A DNA stretch of 64,000 nucleotides, from assembly GCA_964573725.1 (NCBI GenBank), contig CAZNLJ010000019.1, forward strand, positions 35,199-99,198, read 5' to 3'. Source of the stretch: UBA6168 sp964573725. Its GTDB lineage: Bacteria; Bacteroidota; Bacteroidia; Chitinophagales; Saprospiraceae. The translations under genes were made by a program, and so were the position numbers. The notes below the pieces were generated by a model, which saw only the letters and a program-made list of their open reading frames with translations, was not told where the DNA came from and did no database searches. Positions 38,918-48,200 of this stretch are shown one piece after another (within the stretch, counting starts at the first letter, position 1; the number at the start of each line of letters is the position of its first letter).

Positions 38918-41296
38918 TCAATGAACCAGGATTTTGGCCGTAAATCCCGGAGCTTGCAAAAAATACCAGCCGGGAATCCAGCCGTCGACGGACCAATCGG
39001 CGGACCCGCGGATGACTTCCGACCGTACGACCTGTCCGACGGCGTTCGTAATGCGGACCGGTTGCGGTTCCGGCAGGGTGGTGGACAGGTGCAGGCGGGA
39101 CCGGGCCGGATTGGGTCGGACGGACCAGCGGGCTTCGTCCGAAACGACAGCTATTCCGGTCGGCTCGGTGTTGTGTGCCCGAAAGGTCGGCGCCTGTGGG
39201 ACGAAGTCGCCGGTTCCGTTCGGTACCCGGGCATAGCCCAGGTCCGGGGCCTGCGCCGGAAAGACCACATGTTGGCCGATGGTGAAGCCGGGATCCGTGA
39301 GGATGAGATCCTCCCCGCCGGCGGAAAGTTTGAAGCTTGCATGCAGACCGTCCTGGCTGCCGTCCTCATCCGCCCAGACGATCAGGTAGGCATCCGCATC
39401 GAGGAAGGTGCCTTCCGGAAAGGACCATTTGCCGAGGTGGTCGGGATTGTCGCTGAGGTGCCATCCGCTGAGGTCGACGGGCTGCTCCGTGAGGTTGTGG
39501 AGCTCGATCCAATCGTCGTATTCGCCGTCCTGGTCGGCCATGGTGCTTGTGTTGGAAGCCATGAGCTCGTTGATGGCGACGGGGCTTTCGGCCAGGCCGC
39601 TGAACGCGACCCGGTAGAAGAAGACATCGTGTTCGGCACCTTCCGGGAAATAGCTGGCGGTACGGACCGGATCTGCCGCCAGGGCCTCCACATAGAAACG
39701 GACATACTGCCCGTTCCCGAAACCGGGGACGGTAGCTCCGAACAGGCCATCTCCCGCCATACCGTCCCCGTGCTGGCCGTCGTCATACATGGTTGTTTTT
39801 TGGAAGTGGCCGAGGAGTCCCCCGCCGTAGTACAGGAAGACATCGGAAATGCCATTGCCGGATGTGACGCGGGCCCTCACCTGCACAGGCTGTCCGGCGG
39901 ACGGTGCTTGGAAAGGAACGCCGTCGCTCAGGTAGGAAACGGAGTCGATGGAGGGGCCCGCAGCGGAGAGGTAGGGAAGTCCAGACAGGTAAGCCTGGCG
40001 CTGTTGCACGAAATTTTTCAGCAACTGCTGCTCGGACAGGAACTGGCTGTATGGATACAATTTCTTGGGATCCTGGAAGACCAGGTCGTCAATCTGCGCG
40101 GCGTACAGGTCGACCAGGGAATCGAGGGAGCCGGCGGACAAGGTGGTGTTCCGGATGGTCCGGAAGTGAGCCAGGTAACGCTGCCGAAGGGAGGGCACAG
40201 CCAACAGCTTGTGGAGCAGGGGGTAGCGGATATCCGTTTCGTGGTAAAAAGGAGACCAGCCGGCGGCCTGTGGTTTCATGCAGGTATTGCCGTCCACCTC
40301 CTGGGGTGTCAGCCGGCCGGTTTCGGGTTCCCAGTACAGGTAATAATCCATGCCGCCCTTGTGGACGTAACTGTCGTCGTCGGAAAAAGCGATTTCCGTC
40401 GCCAGGAACCAAAGCGTCCGGTCGATGTCCAAATAAGGCCGCAATACCGCCTCCAGGTTTGCGGTGGGGGTGTTGTTCAACAAGCTGCATACCACGACCA
40501 GGTCCTCCCAAGGCTGTGCCTTGTGGGCCTTCTTCAGGGTGTAATATTTCTTATATTCCGAGGTATCGGCGGTTCCCAACCAATTGAGGGAGGAAAATCC
40601 GGTACCGAATGGTCCACCGGATCCGGGACCGCCGCCGCCGGGTCCCGGGCCTCCGCCGATGGTCTTCAGTGCCCGCCAGCGGGTGCCGTTGTCGCTGAGG
40701 AACCATTCCTCCAGGAACGCACCATCGAGCTGCTGAACGTTGGGGTAAAGCCCCCAATCCTGCCCGTTGATGTACAAATGGGCATAGTTGGCCTTTGCAG
40801 CGGGAATGTGATGGCTGCTTTGTTGGCAATAAATGACTTCCCGCAGGAAGGAGGGGTCGTCGTAACAGTTGTGCAGGTTGTAGGATTCGTATCCTTCGTA
40901 GGATTGGCCCGGGTCCGCGAAGTCCAGGTCGATGGCGAAGGACATCTTCTGGGTGTTGGGCGGAAGCATGAGATAGGAGGTCTGTCCTTTGAAATGAACC
41001 CCGACCGGACTGTCCAGGGTGTCGCCGTCAATGACTAGCAGGGCGGGGATGTCGGTACCGGCGGCATAGTTGGCTTGCAGGAGACTCCAGTAGTCGGGTT
41101 GGTCGAACCACAATGCCAGGGTGTGGATGTCATCGGCGGCGTAAAAACCTTCGACCTGTTGCCCGCCGCTCAACAGCCGACGGCCGTCTTCGCTGAGGTG
41201 AAAGGCGGCCGGAAGGGTTTGGCCGGTTGCCGCAAGGGCAATATTTAGGAAGAAGGGCAGCAGGACGGATTGGCGGCAGGCAAGTCGTTTTTTCAT
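38918..41296 (-). CDS. Secreted CotH-kinase-family protein with lamin-tail domain and T9SS tail
   Basis: A 792-aa exported protein. Start 41296 gives MKKRLACRQSVLLPFFLNIALAATG as signal; the longer frame adds 37 non-signal residues. CotH kinase region about 55-440: VGVHFKGQTSYLMLPPNTQK, YCQQSSHHIPAAKANYAHLYI, and the metal-site segment AFSDDDSYVHKGGMDYYLYW followed by PQEVDGNTC. A Gly/Pro-rich insert (about 210-228) is unusual. A bridging sandwich domain (about 480-590), a lamin-tail domain (about 595-690: INELMASNTSTMADQDGEYD) and a type A T9SS domain (RWSVRPNPARSRLHLSTT to FLQAPG) follow. CotH proteins are atypical secretion-associated kinases that phosphorylate extracellular proteins; the substrate here is unknown. 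Confidence 0.88.
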   Translation of the reverse strand: MKKRLACRQSVLLPFFLNIALAATGQTLPAAFHLSEDGRRLLSGGQQVEGFYAADDIHTLALWFDQPDYWSLLQANYAAGTDIPALLVIDGDTLDSPVGVHFKGQTSYLMLPPNTQKMSFAIDLDFADPGQSYEGYESYNLHNCYDDPSFLREVIYCQQSSHHIPAAKANYAHLYINGQDWGLYPNVQQLDGAFLEEWFLSDNGTRWRALKTIGGGPGPGGGGPGSGGPFGTGFSSLNWLGTADTSEYKKYYTLKKAHKAQPWEDLVVVCSLLNNTPTANLEAVLRPYLDIDRTLWFLATEIAFSDDDSYVHKGGMDYYLYWEPETGRLTPQEVDGNTCMKPQAAGWSPFYHETDIRYPLLHKLLAVPSLRQRYLAHFRTIRNTTLSAGSLDSLVDLYAAQIDDLVFQDPKKLYPYSQFLSEQQLLKNFVQQRQAYLSGLPYLSAAGPSIDSVSYLSDGVPFQAPSAGQPVQVRARVTSGNGISDVFLYYGGGLLGHFQKTTMYDDGQHGDGMAGDGLFGATVPGFGNGQYVRFYVEALAADPVRTASYFPEGAEHDVFFYRVAFSGLAESPVAINELMASNTSTMADQDGEYDDWIELHNLTEQPVDLSGWHLSDNPDHLGKWSFPEGTFLDADAYLIVWADEDGSQDGLHASFKLSAGGEDLILTDPGFTIGQHVVFPAQAPDLGYARVPNGTGDFVPQAPTFRAHNTEPTGIAVVSDEARWSVRPNPARSRLHLSTTLPEPQPVRITNAVGQVVRSEVIRGSADWSVDGWIPGWYFLQAPGFTAKILVH

Positions 41297-41443
41297 TTTA
41301 TCATAAAAGTTGGTACAGGATGCTCGGCATGTTTTGCGTCCGCGGCATATGCGTAGGCGACAATGGACCGGCGTGTATAGGGACGGATCCGGTGGCAAAG
41401 GTTGCACGACAACCCATTTTGGGAAATAAAAAAGCCGGTCCTG

Positions 41444-43888
41444 TCAATTTTCCTGCAGGAAGTCCATGCTTACTTCCCTGCCCAGGTGGTCGGTTAGCCG
41501 GAGGCGCAGGCCGAAATCCGATTTTTTTTGGAAATAGGCGATGGCAAACCGGTGGCTGCCTTTGGCAAGGACGATACTAGCGTGCTTTTCCCGAAGTCCG
41601 TGGAGGCCGTCGTTGTCGATCAGGACGGTTCCGTTGAGGGACAGCCTGGATCCGTCGTCGGAGGCCAGGTGAAAGGTGTAGGTGCCGGTCGCGGGGATTT
41701 GCAGGTAACCGGTGAAAGTCAATCCGTAATCTTCCCGTGCCTCCATGCTGTCCAGGCTGATGGTGGATTGGGTGAACGTGCGCTTCGGGGTTAGTCGGGT
41801 AAAGTCCGGCAGGGAGTCCCAGGCTCCGTCATAGTGGCGGACGGTAAGGCCGGGGGCTCCTTTGGTGCGGCCCTTACCTTTGACGGGGCGGGTCTTGGTG
41901 AAAGGGAACGATTGGATGCGGCTATGGGAACTGTCGGGCCATTCCGCACGGGTGTGCAGGGTGGTTGTCCGGCGCAGGGAGATGGGTTCCTGGTAAAGGA
42001 GCCAGGAAAGGTTTCCGCGCTTGTCCGGGATGGCATAGTAGAGGGTGGCATGCGGGGCGGTCGCCGCCAACCGGACGTCCATGGCGCGGTGGAACATCCG
42101 GACCTCCTCCACCGGTTTGGGCGGCATTTTGCCCGCGTGGACGAGCCGGAGGAGGCCGGGATCCATTTTGACCAGCTTGCGGTCGTAGGTCATCAGGCCG
42201 TTGTTTTCCGTTTCGATATCCGAAGTCTGGGTATACACGGCGGCGCTCAATCCGCCGGTGTCGACCAGCGGCAGGAGTTTTCGGTAGAGGTCCTCATATT
42301 TTTCGAGGAGTTCCTCCGGCGAGGTCTCGAGCTCGTAACCCCAGCCTTCGGAAGTCCATTGGTGGCCTCGGATGTTGAGTCCGAGGCCGCCGAATTCACC
42401 CAGGACGGCGGCCCGGGCAGCTTCCGGTCGGGGTGCGGCGGGACCGGGGTAAGCGTGGATGTCGATGACATCCCCGACCTGTTTGTCCGTCCAGCCGGAG
42501 GCGTTGTTGACCAGCCGGCTGTCGTCCCATTGCCGGATCCGTGCGACGACTTCGGCGGTATTGTATTGGCCCCAGCCTTCGTTGAAAGGAACCCACATGA
42601 TGATGGAAGGGTGATTGATGAGCCCTTCCACCATGGCCTGCATTTCCTTCATAAATTGTTGTTTTCCTTCCGGGGTGCTGTTGGCGGCGCTGGGCATATC
42701 CTGCCAGACCAGGAATCCCATCTTGTCGCACAGGTAATACCACCTTTCAGGTTCTACCTTGACATGCTTCCGGATCATGTTGAATCCGAGGGAGCGCAAC
42801 GTCTCCAGGTCGTAGGTCATGGCTGCTTCCGTGGGAGGCGTATACAGGCCGTCCGGGAAAAAACCCTGGTCCAATGGGCCGAGTTGGAAGACGAAACGGT
42901 CATTCAGCATCAGCCGGGTGACCCCGTTGGAATCCTGGCCGACGGATATGTCCCGCAATCCCAGGTAGGAGGTGACCTTGTCCTGACCGTTTCCGAGTTC
43001 GACCTCCAGGTCATACAGGAAAGGGTCCTCCGGTGACCAGGGCCTCGGATTGGGGATTTGGAGCAGCAGCGGGGTGCCGGACTTTCCGGAGCTTTCCGCC
43101 AAGCGCGTCTTGCCTTGCAGCAGCCGGGCGGTCACCCGCACGTTCCTGGCCTCGTCTCCGCCGACGGCCACCCGGACGAAGGCACGGCCCCGCTTCAGGT
43201 CGGGCTGGATTTCCAGCCGGCGGATAAAGGTGCGGGGAACGGGTTCCAGCCAGACTGTCTGCCAGATCCCGCTGGTGGCTGTGTACCAGATGCCGTCGGG
43301 GCGGAGGCGTTGCTTGCCAATCGGTTGGTCACCCGCATCGGTCGGGTCGGTCACCTTGACGATGATTTCCTGGGACGGGCCGGCGGGATTGAGAAAATCG
43401 GTGATGTCGAAGGAAAAGGCATCGTATCCGCCTTTGTGCGCCCCGACGGAACGCCCGTTGACGAGTACTTCGCAGGACCAGTCGACTGCCCCGAAGTGCA
43501 GGAGCACGCGTTGGCCGGTCCAGGTTGCCGGCAGGTTTACCTGCCGGCGGTAAACCAGTATATGCCGGGGTTCGAGGGGGGCCTTGACCCCGGAGAGTGC
43601 CGATTCAATCGGGTAAGGAACAAGGATTTTTCCCTGCCGTTCCACTTTGTCCGCCGTGTTGTCGAAGCACATGTAATCCCAAAGTCCGTTGAGGTTCATC
43701 CATTCTTTCCGAACCATCTGCGGGCGGGGGTACTCCGGCAGCGCGTGGTCCGGCGACACATCCGCCGTCCAGGGGGTCGGCAGGGTGGTAGGGGCCGGTT
43801 TCCAGGCCTCCTGGGCGGGTAGGGAGGCAAGGCTCAGCGCGAAGGCGAACAACGGCAACAGGCCGCGCAGCAGACGGAATCGGGTCAT
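41444..43888 (-). CDS. Secreted GH2 glycoside hydrolase with C-terminal PA14-like domain
   Basis: An 814-aa GH2 enzyme. Signal MTRFRLLRGLLPLFAFALSLASLPA from the start at 43888; the open frame upstream to 44248 has no signal and overlaps another gene. GH2 sugar-binding sandwich (about 45-205, LNGLWDYMCFDNTAD), Ig-like domain, then the barrel with MIRKHVKVEPERWYY, acid/base Glu437 in WVPFNEGWG, and nucleophile Glu498 in LGEFGG. A PA14-like module lies at about 680-814 (GYLQIPATGTYTFHLASDDG, SLNGTVLIDNDG). The specificity (beta-galactosidase, mannosidase or glucuronidase) cannot be fixed from motifs. Not in a PUL; the CotH gene lies 147 bp downstream. Confidence 0.9.
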   Translation of the reverse strand: MTRFRLLRGLLPLFAFALSLASLPAQEAWKPAPTTLPTPWTADVSPDHALPEYPRPQMVRKEWMNLNGLWDYMCFDNTADKVERQGKILVPYPIESALSGVKAPLEPRHILVYRRQVNLPATWTGQRVLLHFGAVDWSCEVLVNGRSVGAHKGGYDAFSFDITDFLNPAGPSQEIIVKVTDPTDAGDQPIGKQRLRPDGIWYTATSGIWQTVWLEPVPRTFIRRLEIQPDLKRGRAFVRVAVGGDEARNVRVTARLLQGKTRLAESSGKSGTPLLLQIPNPRPWSPEDPFLYDLEVELGNGQDKVTSYLGLRDISVGQDSNGVTRLMLNDRFVFQLGPLDQGFFPDGLYTPPTEAAMTYDLETLRSLGFNMIRKHVKVEPERWYYLCDKMGFLVWQDMPSAANSTPEGKQQFMKEMQAMVEGLINHPSIIMWVPFNEGWGQYNTAEVVARIRQWDDSRLVNNASGWTDKQVGDVIDIHAYPGPAAPRPEAARAAVLGEFGGLGLNIRGHQWTSEGWGYELETSPEELLEKYEDLYRKLLPLVDTGGLSAAVYTQTSDIETENNGLMTYDRKLVKMDPGLLRLVHAGKMPPKPVEEVRMFHRAMDVRLAATAPHATLYYAIPDKRGNLSWLLYQEPISLRRTTTLHTRAEWPDSSHSRIQSFPFTKTRPVKGKGRTKGAPGLTVRHYDGAWDSLPDFTRLTPKRTFTQSTISLDSMEAREDYGLTFTGYLQIPATGTYTFHLASDDGSRLSLNGTVLIDNDGLHGLREKHASIVLAKGSHRFAIAYFQKKSDFGLRLRLTDHLGREVSMDFLQEN

Positions 43889-43920
43889 GACGGGAGGATT
43901 TGGTGAAAAGGAAATCAGGC

Positions 43921-43928
43921 CGAAGGTA
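43921..43928 (-). promoter_or_regulatory. Possible -7 box of the GH2 gene
   Basis: TACCTTCG on the minus strand (43928-43921) is one base from TAnnTTTG, preceded by an eight-A run (minus strand), with a leader of about 25 nt to the ATG at 43888. No -33 TTTG is evident. Confidence 0.35.
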
Positions 43929-43965
43929 CTTTTTTTTAGCAAGAAATAAGTGGGTAGGACACGCG

Positions 43966-44409
43966 CTAATCCACGGGCTCCGCATCCAGCAACACGTAGG
44001 TCAGGTGCTCCAGGTTGCGCCGGTTCAATTGCAGCCGCCCTTTGAAGGTCCTTCGCTCGTCCAGTTTGTATTTCCGGAGGGCGGACGGCCGCAGTTGCAG
44101 TTCGAGCACGGTTTCCGGCCCTGCGCCGCCGCAAAAAAAGCAGCTGGCGTTCGGATTCCGGGACAATACCCAAGAGAGTCCCAGTCCGTCGAGCGGGATC
44201 AGGTAGCCGGTGATGGCGACTTCCCGGCCGTCGAACGGCAACAGCCATTTGCCGAAGGTGGCCTCATCGTAGCTCATCCCCAGCAAGGTGTCGTGCCGGG
44301 TCGTGAAGCGCACGTCGTTCAACAGGTTCCAGTCGATTCGGGTCTGCGTATGCACAGCCGTGTGGAAAAGGCAAAGGCATCCGAGGAGCAGCAGGTCGTG
44401 TCCTTTCAT
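43966..44409 (-). CDS. Small exported DUF3299-like protein
   Basis: A 147-aa protein with a signal sequence (LLLLGCLCLFHTAVHTQ). The core GREVAITGYLIPLDG, then SRNPNASCFFCGGAGPETVLEL, fits the DUF3299 pattern of a GY-hP motif followed by a Cys-xx-Cys site; the Cys pair may bind metal or be redox active. The frame for the GH2 gene extends through it on the same strand but that is not translated. Function unknown. Confidence 0.65.
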   Translation of the reverse strand: MKGHDLLLLGCLCLFHTAVHTQTRIDWNLLNDVRFTTRHDTLLGMSYDEATFGKWLLPFDGREVAITGYLIPLDGLGLSWVLSRNPNASCFFCGGAGPETVLELQLRPSALRKYKLDERRTFKGRLQLNRRNLEHLTYVLLDAEPVD

Positions 44410-44530
44410 CTTGCTTTTATCATGCTAACGATTCGGGCGGCCGTTGGTTCTCTTCCGGAAACATTCCCCGGTTTTTTGACTGGCATTCGAGTGGGGCGGG
44501 TATTTTCCGGAGGGGAAACCGGAACTGTAT

Positions 44531-44538
44531 TAACTTTG
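44531..44538 (+). promoter_or_regulatory. -7 box upstream of the lipoprotein gene at 44628
   Basis: TAACTTTG matches TAnnTTTG exactly. It would start transcription near 44545, about 83 nt before the ATG. No good -33 TTTG at 19-21 bp. Confidence 0.45.
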
Positions 44539-44627
44539 TGCCTATTCGTTCCTGAGCCTGCTTCGGACGGTCGGCAAGTGACAGCCCGGCGGGGGACAGC
44601 CCTATCTTTTCACAATCAATCTGAACC

Positions 44628-45155
44628 ATGCGAAAAAGGATATTTCCAGGGAATCGGATCCTGCTGCTCTTGCTGGCGGCGCTGGCTTTCGGCTGTGGGC
44701 AGGATCCGACGGAGCAGGGATCTTCCGCTTCGGAAGGCGCCGCCGGGCTTCCTGCGGCGGCGGCAACGCCTGCAAATTCCGAGGACGGCCCTTCCGATGC
44801 GGTCAAGTACGCCGATGAGGCGGCTTTGGAACAGGACCCCGAATTCGAGGATATGCGGATGCAAGGATTCCTGCGGCTGCTTCGCGGTGCCTGGCGAAGC
44901 ACTTCCAATAGCGGAATGTCCCTGGAGTTTGACGGGGAATCGTTCCAGCGTACGCAACAAGGCCGTGTGGTGCGCCAGGGTACCATCCGTTTTGACATGG
45001 CCTGCGAGGAGACGGCTTGTGCAGCAGGGAAAGGTTGGTGTTTCCTGGAGAACACCGCCAAGGGCTCCGTCTGTTACTGGGTGCGTCGTATCGATCAGAA
45101 AAATTTGATCATCCGCGATTTGCAAGGAGAATTCGACGAGGTCTACGTCCGGTGA
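44628..45155 (+). CDS. Small lipoprotein of unknown function
   Basis: A 175-aa lipoprotein: signal ILLLLLAALAFGC with lipidated Cys near residue 23, an Ala/Ser-rich linker (about 28-55), and a C-terminal beta domain. The repeating GAWRSTSNSGMSLEFDGESF and GTIRFDMACEETACA resemble lipocalin-like beta-strand proteins of Bacteroidota that measure the difference between a blank and a bound state, but no family is certain. Four Cys in the C-terminal half (CEETACAAGKGWC and SVCYWV) may form disulfides. Not part of an obvious operon; convergent with the giant adhesin gene. Confidence 0.7.
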   Translation: MRKRIFPGNRILLLLLAALAFGCGQDPTEQGSSASEGAAGLPAAAATPANSEDGPSDAVKYADEAALEQDPEFEDMRMQGFLRLLRGAWRSTSNSGMSLEFDGESFQRTQQGRVVRQGTIRFDMACEETACAAGKGWCFLENTAKGSVCYWVRRIDQKNLIIRDLQGEFDEVYVR

Positions 45156-45193
45156 GCAGCCATCCTCCCGTCCGCGCCACCTATCCTTGATCC

Positions 45194-45233
45194 GGTTGTC
45201 CGGTCCGGGCCCGCGGGCCCGGACCGGACAACC
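45194..45233. repeat. 40-bp perfect palindrome between convergent genes
   Basis: The 20-bp arm GGTTGTCCGGTCCGGGCCCG is followed immediately by its exact reverse complement, so the whole 40 bp is a perfect palindrome with no spacer. It lies 39 bp after the lipoprotein stop and 50 bp before the adhesin stop, in a convergent junction. As RNA it would form a very stable GC hairpin on either strand, but there is no T tract on either side, so classic intrinsic termination is uncertain. Confidence 0.85.
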
Positions 45234-45282
45234 AGCTACCTGGGCAGGACTACCTGCCGGTGTCCCCCCTCTTTTGCTTACC

Positions 45283-48200
45283 CTACCGCATCAGCACCAC
45301 ATCCCCTTTGAAGAGGCCGGTTTCACCGTCCGTGAATTCTATTTCCGCCATCCAGGTAAAAACCTGGGGATCCATCAGTCTTCCCCGGTGTACACCATCC
45401 CATCCGAAGGTCGGGTCATTGGGGGAGAACCCTTCGTGTGCCATGACGCTTTCCCCCCACCGGGAATAGACCCGGAAAGAGCGGATGGTCCGGATAATGC
45501 CGGGCCGTGCCTGTATGTAGAAGATGTCATTGTGCCCGTTTCCGTCCGGTGAGAAAGCGTTGGGCACAAAGACCTGTTTGCGCCGGTCCACGAAGAGGGT
45601 CAGCTGGTCGCTGTCGCGGCAGCCGTTGGAGGCGGTGACGGAGACCTGGTAGGTGGTGGTGATAAGTGGGGCGACCGCCTGGTCGAGACAGTCCGGGCAG
45701 GCGCTGCTGTCCAGTGCCGACCAGACGACGCCGGCCAGGGAATCCAAGGGAAGGTTGACCAGGGCGGTGATCACCGTTTGTTCGCCGAGCAGCAGGTAAT
45801 CGTCCGCTCCGAGCTCGACGGTGACCGGCAGGGGGGCGTTGATCCAGACGATTTCCGTTGCCAGGCAGCCGTTCTCGTCGCCCACCGTCAGGGTGTAGGT
45901 GCCGTCCGAAAGGCCGGTGAAGATGCCGCTATCGGTGGGGCTTCCACCATTGAGCCGGTAGGTGTACGGCGGCGTGCCACCGGTCGGAACGGCGGTGATG
46001 CTGCCTTCCTGCGTTTCGAAGCAGGTCAGGTCACGGACAAGCAGGGAGATGTCGAGACGAGGCGGGGCCGTCAGGTCGACCGTCATGGCGGCCGTACATT
46101 GGTAGGCTCCGGAGACGGTGACCGAGTAGGTACCTGCCGGAAGGTCGTATAGCTGCGCGGCCTGTGCACCGTTGGACCAGAAGAAGCTGTAAGGTGGCGC
46201 GTTTCCGATGACGTCGGCGGATAGGGCACCGTCCGCCGCATCCTGGCAGGAAACACCGAATCCTTGGTAATCGCTGAGGACGGAAACAGTCAGGAAGGGG
46301 GGGAAGTACTGGGTCATGACGGTCTGTATGGTGGCGGTCAGGCCGTTGGCGGCGGTTACGGTCACCGCGTAGGTGCCGCCGGGAAGACCGGTCAGGGACA
46401 GCTGCGGACCGTTTCCCGTCCCGCTTCCCGCAGTCCCGCCGGTAAGTTCCTGCCATTGGTAGGAAAAGGGGGCGAGCCCCTGGAGAACGGACAATTGCAA
46501 GGTTCCGGTGTTTTGGCCGCAGGGAATCGTGTCGGCGGATATTGCGAGGGTCACCCCACACGCATCGGCAGGTCGCAGGGATACGGTCAGGATGACCAGG
46601 CTGTCGCAGCCGTATTGGTTTTGCAGGAGGGTCGTATAGGTGCCTACGGCCAGGACGTCGCAGGTGTCCGCCGTCAGGAAGACGCTGTCGGAAGGGAGCA
46701 AGAGGACGGTCTCGACCACCAGGCTGTCGCAACCGTATCGGTTGGTCAGCAGTTCGGTGAAAATTCCGGCCGCGGCCGGGTCGCAGGTCGTGGCGGACAA
46801 GAGCGTCGTATCTCCGGGGATATAGGTCACCTGCCGGATGACGATGCTGTCGCATCCGGCCTGGTTGGTCAATGTGTCGCTGAAGGTCCCGGCCTGGGAA
46901 GGGTCGCAGGTATTCAGCTGCAGGTTGGTCGTGCTTCCGGGCAGCAGGACGACGATTGTCGTCACGATGCTGTCGCAGCCGGAGGCGGCGGGGAATGTTT
47001 CGGTAAAGGAACCTGCCTGGGTGGGGTCGCAGGTGAAGGCAGGGATGGTATCCAGGATCGGAGGCAGGTAAGTGACGGTGGTGATGACGAGGCTGTCGCA
47101 ACCTTGCGGGGTGGTGTAAAGGTCGGCATAAATGCCTGCTTCCGAAGGCTGGCAGGTATGGAGGGCGACGAATTGGGTATCCGTCTCCGTATAGGAAATT
47201 TCCAGGAAAACCGTACTGTCGCAGCCGTATTGGTTGGGCAGGACGACAACGGTCAAACCGGTCTGGGAGGGGTCGCAGCTGGCATCGGTCAGGTAGGTGG
47301 TATCGACGGGTAGGACCGTCAGTTGGATGGTGGAGATGCTGTCGCAGCCCTGGAAGGTGGCCAAGGTGTCGGAATAAATGCCCGGAGCGGACAGCCAGTT
47401 GCCGTTCACCGGCAGACTGTCACCCTGGCAGATGGAAACAGCCTGCTGGGAAGCGGCCGGCTGCCAAACGGTAAGGGTGGCGGAGGCGTCGGGAATGCCT
47501 TCGCAGGCCGGCAGGTTGTTGTCCGTGACCGACAGCACCTGGTAGCTTGCCGTGCCGACGGCAGTCAGGGCGAGGCCATGACCGTCCAGGATGTTCAGGA
47601 GGGAGAATACCTGGTTGCCGTCGGTGTAGGTCAGGTCGAACGGAGCGGTTCCGGACAGGTTGAAGGTAAGCGTCACCGGCTTGCCGGCGCAAAGGGCCGT
47701 ATCCGGGGCGAGGTGCACGGTCGGCAGGGCGCGGAACAGCACGGGGGTGCCGAAAGCGACCGAAAGGCAGGGGTCGGTGAGGTCGACCAGGCCGTTTCCG
47801 TCCGGATTCCCGGCAATGGCGGAGATGTAGTAGGTGGTGCCGGTGACCAAGGGAGGCAGGAACTGGAAAACGGGCGTGTGGTTCCAGGAGAGGATGGTTC
47901 CGGCATTGTTGCCGGCGGCGGTATGCAGGATGAAGAGCAAGGTGTCGTCCGTATCCAGGACCTCATCGCCGAGGTGGACGGCCGTGACGGACTCCCCGGC
48001 GCAGGCCGTCACCGGCTGGCTGCCCATGCTGCCGGCATCGGTGCTGCACAGGCAGGAGAAACTGCCGGATACCTGTTGCGGGAGGCATTGGTTGGCATCG
48101 TCAAGCAGGAAATCGTAGGGATTGCCGGCGGGAATGGGGTCACTGACAAAAGAAAAGGGAGACCCGCCGGATAAGGTGCCGCTCGAGCCCGTCACCGAAT

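Noticed and set aside
45194..45233. Palindrome as the terminal inverted repeat or target of an insertion sequence
   Set aside because: No transposase gene or second repeat end lies near; flanking genes are intact.
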